Of a DNA stretch of 64,000 nucleotides, positions 44,322 through 56,030 are shown one piece after another (the first letter of the stretch is position 1; every line of letters begins with the position of its first letter). Under the pieces are notes generated by a model. It saw only the letters and a list, made by a program, of their open reading frames with translations, was not told where the DNA came from and did not search any database. A program made the translations under genes and the position numbers. This stretch comes from Pleurodeles waltl. Its lineage: Eukaryota; Chordata; Amphibia; Caudata; Salamandridae. The stretch is from NCBI RefSeq assembly GCF_031143425.1, contig NC_090444.1, positions 1,533,684,782 through 1,533,748,781 of the forward strand, in the 5' to 3' direction.

Positions 44322-45189
44322 GGCCCTGATTTATATTTTTTGGTGCAAAATATCACCAAGGCAGTTTTGCATCAAAGAGTTTAGCACCGGCTTACACCAT
44401 GTTTGAGCACCAGCCAGGCACCATATTCATGGAATGGTACAAGCCAGTGCAGTGGGTAGGCTAGCATAAAAAAAATATATGTTAGCCGGGTGGGGCAGGC
44501 GGAATGGAAGAAGGGAGGTTTTGCACCACAAAATAACGTTAGGCAGGTTAGAGTAAAAACAAATGACTCTAACCAGCCTAGCGTAATTTTCTGATGCAAA
44601 ACCATCCATACCACCTGACTCCTGTCTTAGAAAGACAGGAGTCATGCCCACCACCCCAATGGCCAACACAGGGGACCTGGGTCCCCTGGGCATGGCCACT
44701 GCACCCAGTGCCACGTAGGGGGGCCCACTTCAGGGCCCCCAAGAGCACTTAAAAAAATAAATAAAATACTTATCTGTACTTACCTATACTTACCTGGGAT
44801 GGGGTCCCCCATCCTCCGTTGTCCCTCTGGTGTGGGTGGGGGTGTCCCTGGGGCCTGGGGAGGGCACTTGTGAGCTTATTCCATGGTGTTTCCCAATGGA
44901 AATAGGCCCACAGGTCCCCTAATGCCTGCCCTGACCCAGGTGTTAAAAAATGGTTTTGGCACGGGGATAAATATGGCGCTAAGGCCATAGAGTCATTTTT
45001 TGCACGGGAACGCCTACTTTGCATCTCATTGACGCAAAGTAGGTTTCCACGTCCAAAAAATGACTTTAACTACATAAATTTGGTCAGACAGGTCTAGCGC
45101 CAAAGTATGAATATGGAGTTAGTTTTGCACTGAATTTGCGTTAAAAAACAATATGCAAATTTGGTGCAAAACAAGTATAAATATGCCCC
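44322..45189. mobile_element. Harbinger-type MITE, TSD TAA
   Basis: Starts GGCCCTGATTTATATTTTTT, ends GTATAAATATGCCCC, with TAA at 44319-44321 and 45190-45192. Internal layout matches the element at 47200-48123 (the ACTCCTGTCTT hairpin at 44619-44646, the GGGGGGCCC block, GCCTGCCCTGACCCAGG, a GAACGCCTAC...GTAGG hairpin near 45008-45047). It is an older, more diverged member of that family, with A+T gain and fewer perfect palindromes. Confidence 0.8.
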
Positions 45190-45419
45190 TAAATGTGTCT
45201 GGGCATTTCACATGATGAAAAATGCAGGGAAATCCTGCACATAATTTGAGCTAGTTTGCTTCTTTTTAAAGTCATATTTTCACAAGCAGCACAGCACAAT
45301 CGTCACTAGACTTTATGCGCTCATTGGGGAAAAGGTTTAGAAAGCCCTACTGATAGAGCGACATTGTGCCTAACCACGATTTTTATCTTGAGTACAGTAT
45401 TTGATCAGGCAGAAATTGT

Positions 45420-46330
45420 GTCTACCACTAAAAAACATTATTTGTTTTGCAGTTTGTGTCTCGTGGAAAGTTTATATTCAATACGGCAGGACTGAGGTTT
45501 TATGGTGACAAGCCAATCATTAAGGCTATAGAAATTGTCTGTTTAGTAAGAAAAGTTATGACAAATACAGTAGGCCTAACATATTTATTGTTCAATCATC
45601 TGTTAAAGACAATACCCATTTACTGGTAGATTATTATTATGCTGTGTCAGTTTGGAGGATGTGTTAAAATTTGTCTGGCATCTCTAATTTGGAACATATT
45701 TGTGTTTATATGTTGGTAATTGGTATACCTGATGGTTGGCTTGTGAGAAAGCTTAATCTCAATACAGTAAACCAATGAAAAAGCCTTATTGGTTAATTGG
45801 GGAATGTTATGTCATATTAGTTGGTCTATTTATTATGAAAAGGTACAGCAAAGCCAATAGGCAAGACATGTTTTTTGTAAAAAGCTAATAGGTATTTGGG
45901 TGATTGGTGTTATAATATGTTTAAGCCTGTAGATAGGTGTTTTGTCACATGGAATACTACGATATTGACATAGAAGGCAAGGGGACCTTTTGGCACACCC
46001 TGGTGGCAGAATATTTGCATTGTGGCAATCCTTTTCAGCACTTCTTAAAAAGAAGTAACACATTGGTTTGACAACTACAATTGTTGTTTATTGTGACAAG
46101 TTAAATTTAAAGGCTGTAGAACTGGTTAGTTTATTGAGAAAGTCCATGTCAGAGTTGTAGGTTTGTTTTGTTTATTATGAAAAGTTACGACAAAGACACA
46201 GGCCTGACTTATTTAAATAAAAAAAATAAGTTAAGGCCAATGGGTATTTAAAGGTGGATTGATTACACTTTGTAGACAGGCATTTTTTACATGGTCTCTA
46301 ACAAATTACTTTAGTAGATAAGTGGTTATC
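45420..46330. repeat. Degenerate internally repetitive AT-rich region
   Basis: Wording like TTTATTATGAAAAGTTACGACAAAGAC followed by AGGCCTGACTTATT recurs in diverged form near 45470-45600, 45825-45870 and 46165-46215, interleaved with AAGGCTGTAGAA-type segments. Units are too decayed to fix a period by eye. No gene. Confidence 0.4.
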
Positions 46331-47196
46331 CCCTTTGACAAACTCTAGTGCTGGATGATTTGAAGTGTATGATTCAGTACCAGCTTCTCATAGAAGAGCC
46401 TGTCAAGGTTCAATTGTATGCCAAAATCCGATGCAAAGTGTTTGTAAATCTGGACCCTATGATGTTACTTCGTGCTGATCCTAAAAAAAGGCAGTCTCTC
46501 CAATTATCTATGTATGTACAGATTACGAGATTCTCTTTAATGTAAATCTGTGTATAAAGTCTTAATTATCATTCAGTTTATTTAAATTCTGTTTTTTCGT
46601 TGTTGAAGTAGACTTTAAGTTGAATTGTAAGGGATACATGATACTCGGCTGCTTTAAAAATCTTAAAACTGCATGGTATCGTACTCAGAAAACATCGAAC
46701 TTTACTATTTTTACTCCTGCTAAAGATTAAAGAAGCGATTATCAAGCAGTTGGATTCTGGGTACAATGCCATAAAACAATAACCAACATTCCACAATGTA
46801 CACTTAAAGTGTTAGGTGCGGTTGTGCACAGATTGTTTACTGTATCAGGTAGCGAGTGCTCGTGCAAACACTGACACGCTGTACAAAGTTCGAAATCTGC
46901 TCTCTTGAAAAGAAAAGATTACAAAACACTGGCTGGAAACCAATCAAACTGTGTTTTGAAATGGCTCACACAATTAAACGTAATGCATACTGCAGTACCT
47001 TAACTACGATGCTTCACAGGTCAATGGTACGAAAGCCAAATGCGCCTCAGAGTGATTAAAATACAAACATAATGTTACATAATTTAATAAATAATTTTAT
47101 TTTTAATTGCGTGATTCGGTGCTGCAGTTTAGAGTCACCTTTTCAGAACGTGCAGTTTTCAGGCAAAACAAGTTTTAGCGTGGATATTATTCTCAT
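46331..47196. other. Unannotated spacer
   Basis: Nothing recognised. Confidence 0.35.
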
Positions 47197-47199
47197 TTC

Positions 47200-47642
47200 G
47201 GCCCGAATTTATACTTTTTGACGCTAAACTGCGCTAACGCAGTTTAGCGTCAAAAAATTTTGCGCCGGCTAACGCCATTCTGAAGCGCCATGCGGGCGCC
47301 GTATTTATTGAATGGCGTTAGCCGGCGCAAGCAGACCGGCGCTGCCTGGTGTGCGTGGAAAAAAACCACGTACACCAGGCAGCGCCGGCGTTGGGAAAAA
47401 TGGCGCTAGGGCGTCTTAAAAACGGTGCAAGTCAGGTTGACGCAAAAAATCGCCTCCACCCGATTTGCGCCATTTTTAACGACGCCCAGACGCCATTTAC
47501 ATGACTCCTGTCTTAGTAAAGACAGGAGTCATGCCCCCTTGCCCAATGGCCATGCCCAGGGGACTTATGTCCCCTGGGCATGGTCATTGGGCATTGAGGC
47601 ATGTAGGGGGGCACAAATCAGGCCCCCCTATGCCAAAAAAAA

Positions 47643-47673
<31 letters not shown>

Positions 47674-48123
47674 GAACTTACCTGAATGTCCCTGGGGTGG
47701 GTCCCTCCAGCCTTGGGTGTCCTCCTGGGGTGGGCAAGGGTGGCAGGGGGGGTCCCTGGGGGCATGGGAGGGCAGCTGTGGGCTCATTTTGAGCCCACAG
47801 GTCCCTTAACGCCTGCCCTGACCCAGGCGCTAAAATCCGGCGCAAATGCGGGTTTTTTTGCCCCGCCCACTCCCGGGCGTCATTTTTGCCCGGGAGTATA
47901 AATACGACGCATTTGCGGCGCAGTCATTTTTTTAGACGGGAACGCCTACCTTGCATCTCATTAACGCAAGGAAGGCGTTCACGCTAAAAAATTACGCTCT
48001 TTCCTCATACTTTGGCGCTAGACGCGTCTAACGCCAAAGTATAAATATGGCGTTAGTTTTGCGCCGAATTTGCGTCGAAAAAAACGACGCAAATTCGGCG
48101 CAAACGGAGTATAAATATGCCCC
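47200..48123. mobile_element. Poly-palindromic Harbinger-type MITE, TSD TTC
   Basis: Ends GGCCCGAATTTATACT and AGTATAAATATGCCCC are inverted; TTC flanks both sides (47197-47199, 48124-48126). Inside is a chain of hairpins: 47215-47256 (19-bp perfect arms), 47262-47328 (19-bp perfect), 47336-47388 (23 bp, one mismatch), 47500-47533 (15-bp perfect), 47541-47592 (24 bp, one mismatch), about 47781-47805 (GTGGGCTCA/TGAGCCCAC), about 47870-47898 (10 bp), 47940-47980, about 48010-48040, and 48061-48101 (17-bp perfect). An A-run lies at 47636-47660. High CpG content implies a recent copy. Confidence 0.88.
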
Positions 48124-48391
48124 TTCATTTTAAAACTGATCTCAGTTTATAGATTGTTCCGATGCAGGACATTTATTTCATTACCGCAACAATCTAAATA
48201 AGGGTGAAAGCAGAAGGGCTAATATCAGAACTAATAAATTGAGTACCCTACAGATGAACGTGCGGACTAGAGTGTGTTTGATCAAAGATGTGTCCTATTT
48301 GCTCTTTCTCAGTCTTCTACAGGCCGATTTTACAATTATCTCTTCGTTAGCATTGTGGTTTCTGCTTGAGATGGTGACTGTGTAAGACTAT
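48124..48391. other. Short unannotated spacer
   Basis: Lies between two Harbinger-type elements; nothing recognised. Confidence 0.4.
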
Positions 48392-48714
48392 GGGCCAGAC
48401 TTTTTCTTTTTGACACAAAACTGCGCTAACGCAGTTTTGCGTCAAAAAGGTTAGCGCTTACTAACGCCATCTTTTAACGCCACCGGGTGCCATATTGGTA
48501 CTATGAAGCTGGGTGGCACTAAAAATGTTTAGAGTAATTTTTTCTCACGTTAACCATTGCGCCTTGTCGTAAGGCAAAATGACGTTAACGGAGGAAAAAT
48601 GACTATCCGGTTTCATACATGTAAATACATCCCAAAACGGAAATGCACCATTTTTGCCTGCAATACCGTCAAAAACAGACACTAACGGAGAAAACAGTGC
48701 AAAAGAGAGGCACT

Positions 48715-49203
48715 ATGGAGCCAGGAAGCCAGGAGAGATCCCAGGGAGACCCCATTCAACAAGGAACCAGCCAGGAGGACACAGACAAGACCCAGGAAAG
48801 GGAGAAGAAAAAGAGGAAGTGTTGTTTCAGCGCTGAGGAGCATGAAATTCTGGTGAGAGAGGTGACGGAGCATCAACATCAACTCTTAGTCACCTCTTAA
48901 TTGCCAACTGGAAGGAGAGAGGCAATCTGGCAGCAGATAGTGGATAAAATCAACAGTGTGGCAGACTTCAGGAGAACTGTAACTGAGTGCAAGAAACCTG
49001 GCATGACTACAAGCGAAGGACAAAGGAAACAATGGCAAGGAACAGGAAGGCAGCACTGCACCCTGGAGGTCGGAGTCCAGCACCACAAGATGACTTGGAC
49101 AAGATAAAGGAGATGGTTACAGCGGTCATCCCGGAGGAAACTGTCACAGGAATCGCTGGACAGGACAGCACAGACTACCAGGAAACACCACAAATGCAGG
49201 GTA
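48715..49203 (+). pseudogene. Harbinger Myb/SANT-like DNA-binding protein, broken
   Basis: ATG at 48715 opens an acidic, Gln/Ser-rich N terminus (MEPGSQERSQ), then a basic run (EREKKKRK) and the Myb-like domain: FSAEEHEILVREVTEHQHQLL, a stop at 48898-48900, then TGRREAIWQQIVDKINSV and, after a one-base shift near 48995, WHDYKRRTKE. The spaced W and the W-x-D-Y/L-K/R-R/x-x-K pattern are those of Harbinger-associated Myb proteins. The frame runs to a GGTAAGT donor at 49200-49206, so an exon break is likely. It differs clearly from the Myb-like protein at 22453-23961, so a second Harbinger lineage is present. No transposase partner is visible in the window. Confidence 0.75.
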
Positions 49204-49851
49204 AGTTGCATGGGGGAAATTTATGGTAAAATGTCAAGTGCAAGAAGGGGGAGGCATATAGGACTCACACAATGCATATCAAAGGAGCGCAGAGGGACAC
49301 AATGCACATTAAGCAAGTTGCACCATGCTGACATCAGCTACACATGTACCTACGCCTTGGTAGTGCCATGCACCATGACACATACACAAACTGGACATAT
49401 TTTGAACACCAGGCCTAAATACCTACATGTATATATGCAGCACATGGGATGGATGGCATGTATAATCACTATGCCACTGGTTGTGACATCACAATATACC
49501 TTGCATGTAGTCATATCAACACCACCAACACGACCAAGACCTCAGAGGCCAGGTAATCAGTCAAAACCATTTCTGGGGTTACGTCATAGTGGTGCCCCTT
49601 GCAGTAACACCTTGCAACTGCCTTGCCTCATTGCCCAAACGCATGTGTGCTGCATCTCACAGCATACAAGTCATTACAACTGTCTCAACAGTACCCAGGC
49701 ATGTGCCAGTAGCACCACCACACCACACATAGACAACACATCCACATGAGGCAGCCATCCCTACACCATGCACTTAGGGTGTCCCCTGGATCCATGGAAC
49801 AATGAACTGAACAGGAGCTGGGGGAATAGCAGGCTGAACCTGTATCATTGG

Positions 49852-51979
49852 TGTTAGAAATGCGGTCTTTGGTTGACAGTCAGGTTACCCCCTGTTCAAG
49901 CAAGGATCCTCACTCTAGTCAGAGTAAAAGAGAATCACCCTCAGCCAACCCCTGCTTACCCCCTTGGTAGCTTGGCAGAGCAGTAGGCTTAACTTCAGAG
50001 TGCTAGGTGTAAAGTATTTGTACCAACACACAGTAACTTAATGAAAACACTACAAAATGACACAACACCAGTTTAGAAAAATAGCAAATATTTATCTAAA
50101 CAAAACAAGACCAAAACAACAAAAATGTGACATACACAAGTCAAGTTATGAATTTTTAAAGATTAAACTAAAAAATAACGCGTAGAAACAAAAAATGCTT
50201 CGATGAGGTGTTAACACGGTGTCGTAACGGAATCGTTCCCAACAATCTGACACCAGCGGCGCTGGACACGGAGTCATGTAGACCCCCAGGTACAGTACCT
50301 TGGTAAAGAAATGAAAACGAGCTGATGCGCGAAGTCGGGGATTGGGGCATCTGTGCGAAACGCTGAATCCACTCACTTCGAGCGGCGTCGGTCACAACAT
50401 GGTGCAGCGACTTCCACGGAGTCGCGGACTTCAGCTGGGCTGCAGCGATGTCGGGCCTGCAAGGTCGTCGCGTTCCAGCGAAGATCACGGAGTCGGGTGC
50501 AGGCGGCGTCACCGGATTCAGCAGCGGTGTCGGTCCGAAGTCATCCGAAGTCAATTTCCTTGGATTTCCACCAGCTTTCCTTTCAAGGGCCCAGGGACTG
50601 GATAGGGCACCACTTGTCAGAGCAAGAGTCTCTCCAGAGACTCCAGGTGCTGGCAGAGAGAAGTCTTTGCTGTCCCTGAGACTTCAAACAACAGGAGGCA
50701 AGCTCTAAATCAAGCCCTTGGAGATTTCTTCACAAGATGGAAGTCCAGTCTTTGCTCTCTTACTCTGGCAGAAGCAACTCTGGCAGAAGCAACAACTGCA
50801 GGATAGCTCCACAAAGCACAGTCACAGGCAGGGCAGCACTTCTCCTGAGCTCTTCAGCTCTTCTCCAGGCAGAGGTTCCTCTTGATGTACAGAAGTGAAG
50901 TAAAGTCTGTGGTTTTGGGTGCCCTTCTTATACCCATTTTCTACTTTGAAGTAGGCTTACTTCAAAGTAAAGTCTCTTTTGAATGCAAAATCCTGTCTTT
51001 CCCAGGCCAGGCCCCAGACACTCACCAGGGGGTCGGAGACGGCATTGTGTGAGTACAGGCACAGCCCTTTCAGGTGTGAGTGACCACTTCTCCACTCCCT
51101 CCTAGCACAGATGGCTCATCAGGAAATGCAGACTACACCCCAGCTCCCTTTGTGTCACTGTCTAGTGTGAGGTGCAATCAGCCCAACTGTCAAACTGACT
51201 CAGACAGGGAATCCACAAACAGGCAGAGTCACAGAAATGGTATAAGCAAGAAAATGCTCACTTTCTAAAAGTGGCATTTTCAAACACACAATCTTAAAAT
51301 CAACTTTACTAAAATATGTATTTTTAAATTGTGAGATCAGAGACCCCAAACTCCACATGTCCATCTGCTCCCAAAGGGAATCTTCACTTTAATCAGATTT
51401 AAAGGCAGCCCCCATGTTAACCTATGAGAGGGACAGGCTTTGCAACAGTGAAAAACAGATTTAGCAATATTTCACTGTCAGGACATATAAAACACATTAC
51501 TATATGCCCTACCCTGACCATACACTGCACCCTGCCTTTGAGGCTACCTAGGGCCTACCTTAGGGGTGCCTTACATGTAAGAAAAGGGAAGGTTTGGGCC
51601 TGGCAAGTAGGTACACTTGCCAAGTTGAACTTACAGTTAAAACTGCACACACAGACACTGCAGTGGCAGTTCTGAGACATGATTACAGAGCTACTCATGT
51701 GGGTGGCACAACCAGTGCTGCATGCCCACTAGTAGCATTTGATTTATAGGCCCTGGCACCTCTAGTGCACTTTACTAGGGACTTACTAGTAAATCAAATA
51801 TGCCAATCATGGATAAGCCAATCGCATACAATTTACACAGAGAGCATATGCACTTTAGCACTAGTTAGTAGTGGTAAAGTGCTCAGAGTTCAAAAGCCAA
51901 CAGTAACAGGTCAGTAAAAAATAGGAGGCAGGAGGCAAAAAGATTGGGGATGACCCTGCATAAGCAAAAAAGTCCAACA
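49852..51979 (-). mobile_element. Solo LTR A, TSD ATTGG
   Basis: A 2128-bp LTR inserted in minus orientation. Plus-strand ends are TGTTAGAAATGCGG and AAGTCCAACA, i.e. TGTTGGACTT...AACA when read on minus. ATTGG flanks both sides exactly (49847-49851 and 51980-51984), and no internal region is present, so it is a solo LTR left by recombination. The TATACCCATTTTCTACTTTGAA area near 50930-50955 is the likely promoter side. A CpG-dense block spans 50195-50560. The open frames here (50168-50708) are incidental to that block. Confidence 0.9.
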
Positions 51980-51984
51980 ATTGG

Positions 51985-52368
51985 TAACATGCCACTACCC
52001 AGACCAACAGAATTGAAGTAGTGTTGAACAACACATCTTGATGCTGAACTGAAATGTGCCACTACAGAAAATATGTACCACAAATAGCAATATAGCAATA
52101 GTAGTAGGTCACAACAGTCACAGGCTGAGCCCACAACTACTCTGACACAACCATGTCAGACACATGGGAATGGGGAAATAAACACACACATACAACACAT
52201 GGGGTATGAATATGAACATAAGGGCAGATAAATCCACATCGACGGGCGGGGGATGGTGCATGGGCAAGTCCAGTGTTGGTAAGACTGCCAGTGCAGTGTG
52301 CCCTTTGCGCTTGGCAGTATGAATCACATGTTGGGATGGCGGCTGGAAATCTGTCTGCTCATGGTAGC
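51985..52368. other. Segment between the two solo LTRs
   Basis: Flanked by the ATTGG and GTAGC duplications, so it was once contiguous with 49204-49846 and with DNA after 55725. No coding sequence recognised. Confidence 0.45.
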
Positions 52369-55300
52369 TGTTAGAAATGGGGGGCCAGATGCAGGAAACA
52401 CTTTGCGACTCGCAAACGGCAAAATTTGCCGTTTGCGACTCGCAAATGCGTGTTTCCCATGCAGAAATGCATTTTGCGAGTCGGGACCGACTCGCAAAAT
52501 GCATTTCCGAATCGCAAATAGGAAGGGGTGTTCCCTTCCTATTTGCGATTCGCAGTGGAATGCAATTCTATTTGCGACCGCATATGCGGTCGCAAATGGA
52601 GTTGCAGTTACCATCCACTTGAAGTGGATGGTAACCCACTCGCAAAACGGGAAGGGGTCCCAATGGGACACCTTCCCCTTTGTGAATGGACCCCAAACTA
52701 TTTTTTCAGGGCAGGTAGTGGTCCAAGGGACCACTACCTGCCCTGAAAAAATACCGAAACTAAAGGTTTCGTTTTTTTTTTAAGTGCAGCTCGTTTTCCT
52801 TTAAGGAAAACGGGCTACACTTAAAAAAAAAAAACTGCTTTTTTTAAAAGCAGTCACGAACATGGAGGTCTGCTGACTACAGCAGGCCTCCATGTTTGCG
52901 AGTGCCTATAGTCGCTATGGGGCCGCAATTTGCGACCCACCTCATTAATATTAATGACCCCATAGCGACTCGCAGACAGTGTCTGAGACACCGTTCTGCA
53001 TTGCAAATTGCGACTTGCAATTTGCGAGTCGCACCGACTCGCAAATTGCAAGTCGCAATTTGCAATAATGCTACATCTGGCCCGGGGTTTCTGGTTGGCT
53101 AGGGTATGCACCTCAGCCAGGCAGAACTTACCCACTCTAGTCAGGGCAAGGGAGTTACACGTCCAAGATAACCCCTGCTCACCCCCTTGGTAGCTTGGTA
53201 TGAGCAGTCAGGCTTAACCCAGAGGCAATGTGTAAAGCGTTTGCACAACACACACAACACATGTGACGCAATATCCCCACCACAAAGGAAACACAACACC
53301 AGATTATATGAAAATATACTGTATTGTACACAACGCAATTATCAGACCAAACATCACATATCAGTACTATCCTGCTACCTTAGCAGTTGTCAGAACGTTA
53401 CACATTAGTTACTTCGCAACCTAGCAGTAGTCACACATAACACACAGGTTACTCAGTATTCTGCAACATAAGCAGTAGTGAGGAAAACACGTTATTACAG
53501 CACTTGTCATAAGAATATCATAAAATGTCCATAGTAGGAACATTAGAAAACATATGGCAAGTTAGAAAAACATATTAGCAAGCATGTCCACAAAAGGAAC
53601 ATTTGCATACACATATGTAAAAACATCAAACGCAGGTAGGTAATATATGAATCAAACAAAAGTCTGTAGAAAGAACTTTGGATTGCAACTATATTGGTCC
53701 TTTAAACAGTACCTGGTTGGATGAAGGCACCTCCAGTGCCTAGAAGGTGAACAATGGGGCCCCTGGTGCTCCTATGCGCAACACAGGGGCCTCCCTTATA
53801 CTCTGGGGTCAGAGGAGGGCGACATGCACCTCCTCTCTTTTATAGACAGGCCCCTCTGGGGACCGTGATTACTGGGGCCCCCCAGGGCCTCATCCGGCCC
53901 TCACGAGGGGGGCCAAAGCCAGCAAAAACAACTTAGGGCAGGAGGGGGGCACCACGCACCCCCTCCGGTTTAATGACAGGCCCCTCCCGGGACCTGTGAT
54001 CTCTGAGGGCCCCCCCGGGCCACCACTGGCCCTTCCACCAAGCTGGGGGGGCACAATAATGCCCATTTTACCTAACAGCAGAAAATGAGCGTCCTGCTCC
54101 TAACGCAGAGTCCAGGGGGAAGGGGGCACTCCCCGCCGCCTTCCCCTGGTCCTGCCGTGAAGCCACAAGAAGATCAGACCCCTCCTGGGGCCCGAGCAGA
54201 CACTCGCCTGCACCCGATGCAGTGCACGAGTATTCTTCCAGCTTTCCGGGCTGCTGCGGTGATCTTATTTAAAGGGGCACAATGCAGCAAGGAGCCTACG
54301 AGCTCCCAAGGCTCCATAAGCGCGCTGCAATCAGCGCTATGGCAGCCGCAACCACGGAGAAGCACCCCTCGTGAAGAAATGGATGCAGGGGTCAGGGGCC
54401 ACAGCACCCTACCCCTGGGGAGCAGAATCTTAAGACAAGGTCCTCAGGTGGAGGGCCCAGCTACAGGCCAGCACAAGGGAAAGGCAGCAAGTGGCAGGTC
54501 CTTCACAGTGACCAGGCAGGTCACAGGTCAGCACAGCAGCAGCAGTCCATGGCGGTTCCTGGTGAGTCCTTTCAGCCTTTGGTGTCCAGTTCCAAGATGA
54601 TTCCAAGAGTCTCCAAATTGTGGGGAAAATTCCCCTCTACTTATAGTCAGTTCTTACAGTGTTTTACAATGGTAGGGAGAGGAGGTTCCAGCCAGTTATA
54701 ACTGGTTCTGGGATTGCCCCCTCTCTCCTCTCAGCACAGGCTCCAAACATCAGTGGGGGGTTAACGACCCTATTGTGTGAGGCCAGGGCACAGTCTTTAC
54801 AAATGCAGGTGTGCCCCGCCTCTCCCTTCTCTCAGCACAGGAAGACTATTCAGTATGCAGATGCACCTCTGTGACACCTCCACCCTCCCTGTGTACAGGC
54901 TGTCTGAAAAGTATGCACAAAGCCCCAACTGTCACTCTGCCCAGACGTGGATTGGAGTCAAGCTGCAAAACACCAGAGTCATAAGCACAGATAAATGCGC
55001 ACTTTCTAGAAGTGGCATTTCTGTGATAGTAATAAAAAATGCACCCACACCAGTAAGCAGCATTTATTATCACCATCACAACCATACCAAACACGCCTAC
55101 GCTACCCCTCATAAATCAGACAATACCCCTTACACATAAGGCAGGGCATTTCTAATGCAATCCTATGAGAAGGCAGCACTCACAGCAGTGAGACACCAAG
55201 TTAGGCTGTTTGTCACTACTGGGACAGGCCATGCAATATGGCACATGTCCTGCCTTTCTACATACATGGTACCCTGCCCATAGGGCTAGCTACGACGTAC

Positions 55301-55720
55301 CTTAGGGGTGACTTACATGTAGTAAAAGGGGAGTTCTGGGCCTGGCAAGTAAATTTAGATGCCAGGTCTCTGTGGCAGAAAACTGCGCACACAGGCCCTG
55401 CGCTAGCAGGCCTGAGACAGGTTTGAAAGTCTACTTCAGTGGGTGGCGCAAGCAGCGCTGCAGGCCCACTAGTAGTATTTAATTTACAGGCCCTGGGTAT
55501 AGAGATACCACTGTACCACGGACTTATAGGTAAATTAAATATGCCAATTAGGTATAAGCCAATCATACCAACTTTAGATGGGAGAGCACCTGCACTTTAG
55601 CACTGGTCAGCAGTGATAAAGTGCTCAGAGTCCTAGAGCCAACAGCGAGAGGTCAGAAAAACCAGGAGGAAGGAGGCAAAAAGACTGGGGATGACCCTGC
55701 GTAGGGCAAAAAGTCCAACA
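52369..55720 (-). mobile_element. Solo LTR B containing a MITE, TSD GTAGC
   Basis: Same LTR family and orientation as 49852-51979. Plus-strand ends TGTTAGAAATGGGG and AAGTCCAACA are flanked by GTAGC at 52364-52368 and 55721-55725. Removing the MITE at 52382-53083 leaves about 2.65 kb, longer than LTR A, with an expanded GGGGCCCCC-rich middle (53740-54060). The last 250 bp on the right (55450-55720) match LTR A closely (AATTTACAGGCCCTGG, TGCACTTTAGCACTGG, GGGGATGACCCTGCGTAGGG). No internal retroelement genes. Confidence 0.88.
52382..53083. mobile_element. Poly-palindromic MITE inside solo LTR B, TSD GGG
   Basis: Ends GGGCCAGATG and CATCTGGCCC are exact inverted repeats; GGG precedes and follows. 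Nearly the whole 702 bp is a series of adjoining palindromes: 52411-52437 (13-bp arms), 52464-52507 (21-bp perfect), 52508-52552 (20-bp perfect), 52570-52597 (28-bp perfect palindrome, no loop), 52607-52635 (14 bp), 52701-52751 (24-bp perfect), about 52780-52822 (arms with three mismatches), 52860-52895 (16 bp, one mismatch), 52942-52957 (16-bp palindrome), and 53000-53066 (32-bp perfect arms around CAC). The motifs GACTCGCAAA and TTTGCGAGTC recur. No real gene. Confidence 0.9.
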
Positions 55721-55725
55721 GTAGC

Positions 55726-56025
55726 TCTGTGGCGCACTTAGCACAAGATTCTTGATAGATCAATTAGACTCAGTGCCACTTTTGGGCTGCATTGGGTGTA
55801 ACAGGACACGTTGCACTCAGCCCTCCAAATCATGCAGTGGAAAGGGCAAAGGGCCAGGGCATGGGACCCTATGCACTGCCCATGCCAAGTGCATGGGCTG
55901 TGCAGGGGCACCCAGTGCCACACCACACCACATCACCAACAACCATTTCATGGGGGTTACACCGCCATGCAAAGGCTGGTGGAAATACAGAAACAGACCT
56001 GGAGGGTAGTGTTAACCGTAATACT
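55726..56025. other. Segment between solo LTR B and the chromovirus
   Basis: Holds a hairpin-like stretch (GCACTGCCCATGCC...GTGCATGGGCTGTGC, 55873-55903). Otherwise nothing recognised; it is likely the same host sequence as 51985-52368. Confidence 0.4.
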
Positions 56026-56030
56026 GGTCT

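Noticed and set aside
50168..50708. Arg/Ser-rich frames of about 90-130 codons
   Set aside because: They fall in the CpG-rich, stop-poor block of solo LTR A, on both strands and in several frames; no conserved domain.
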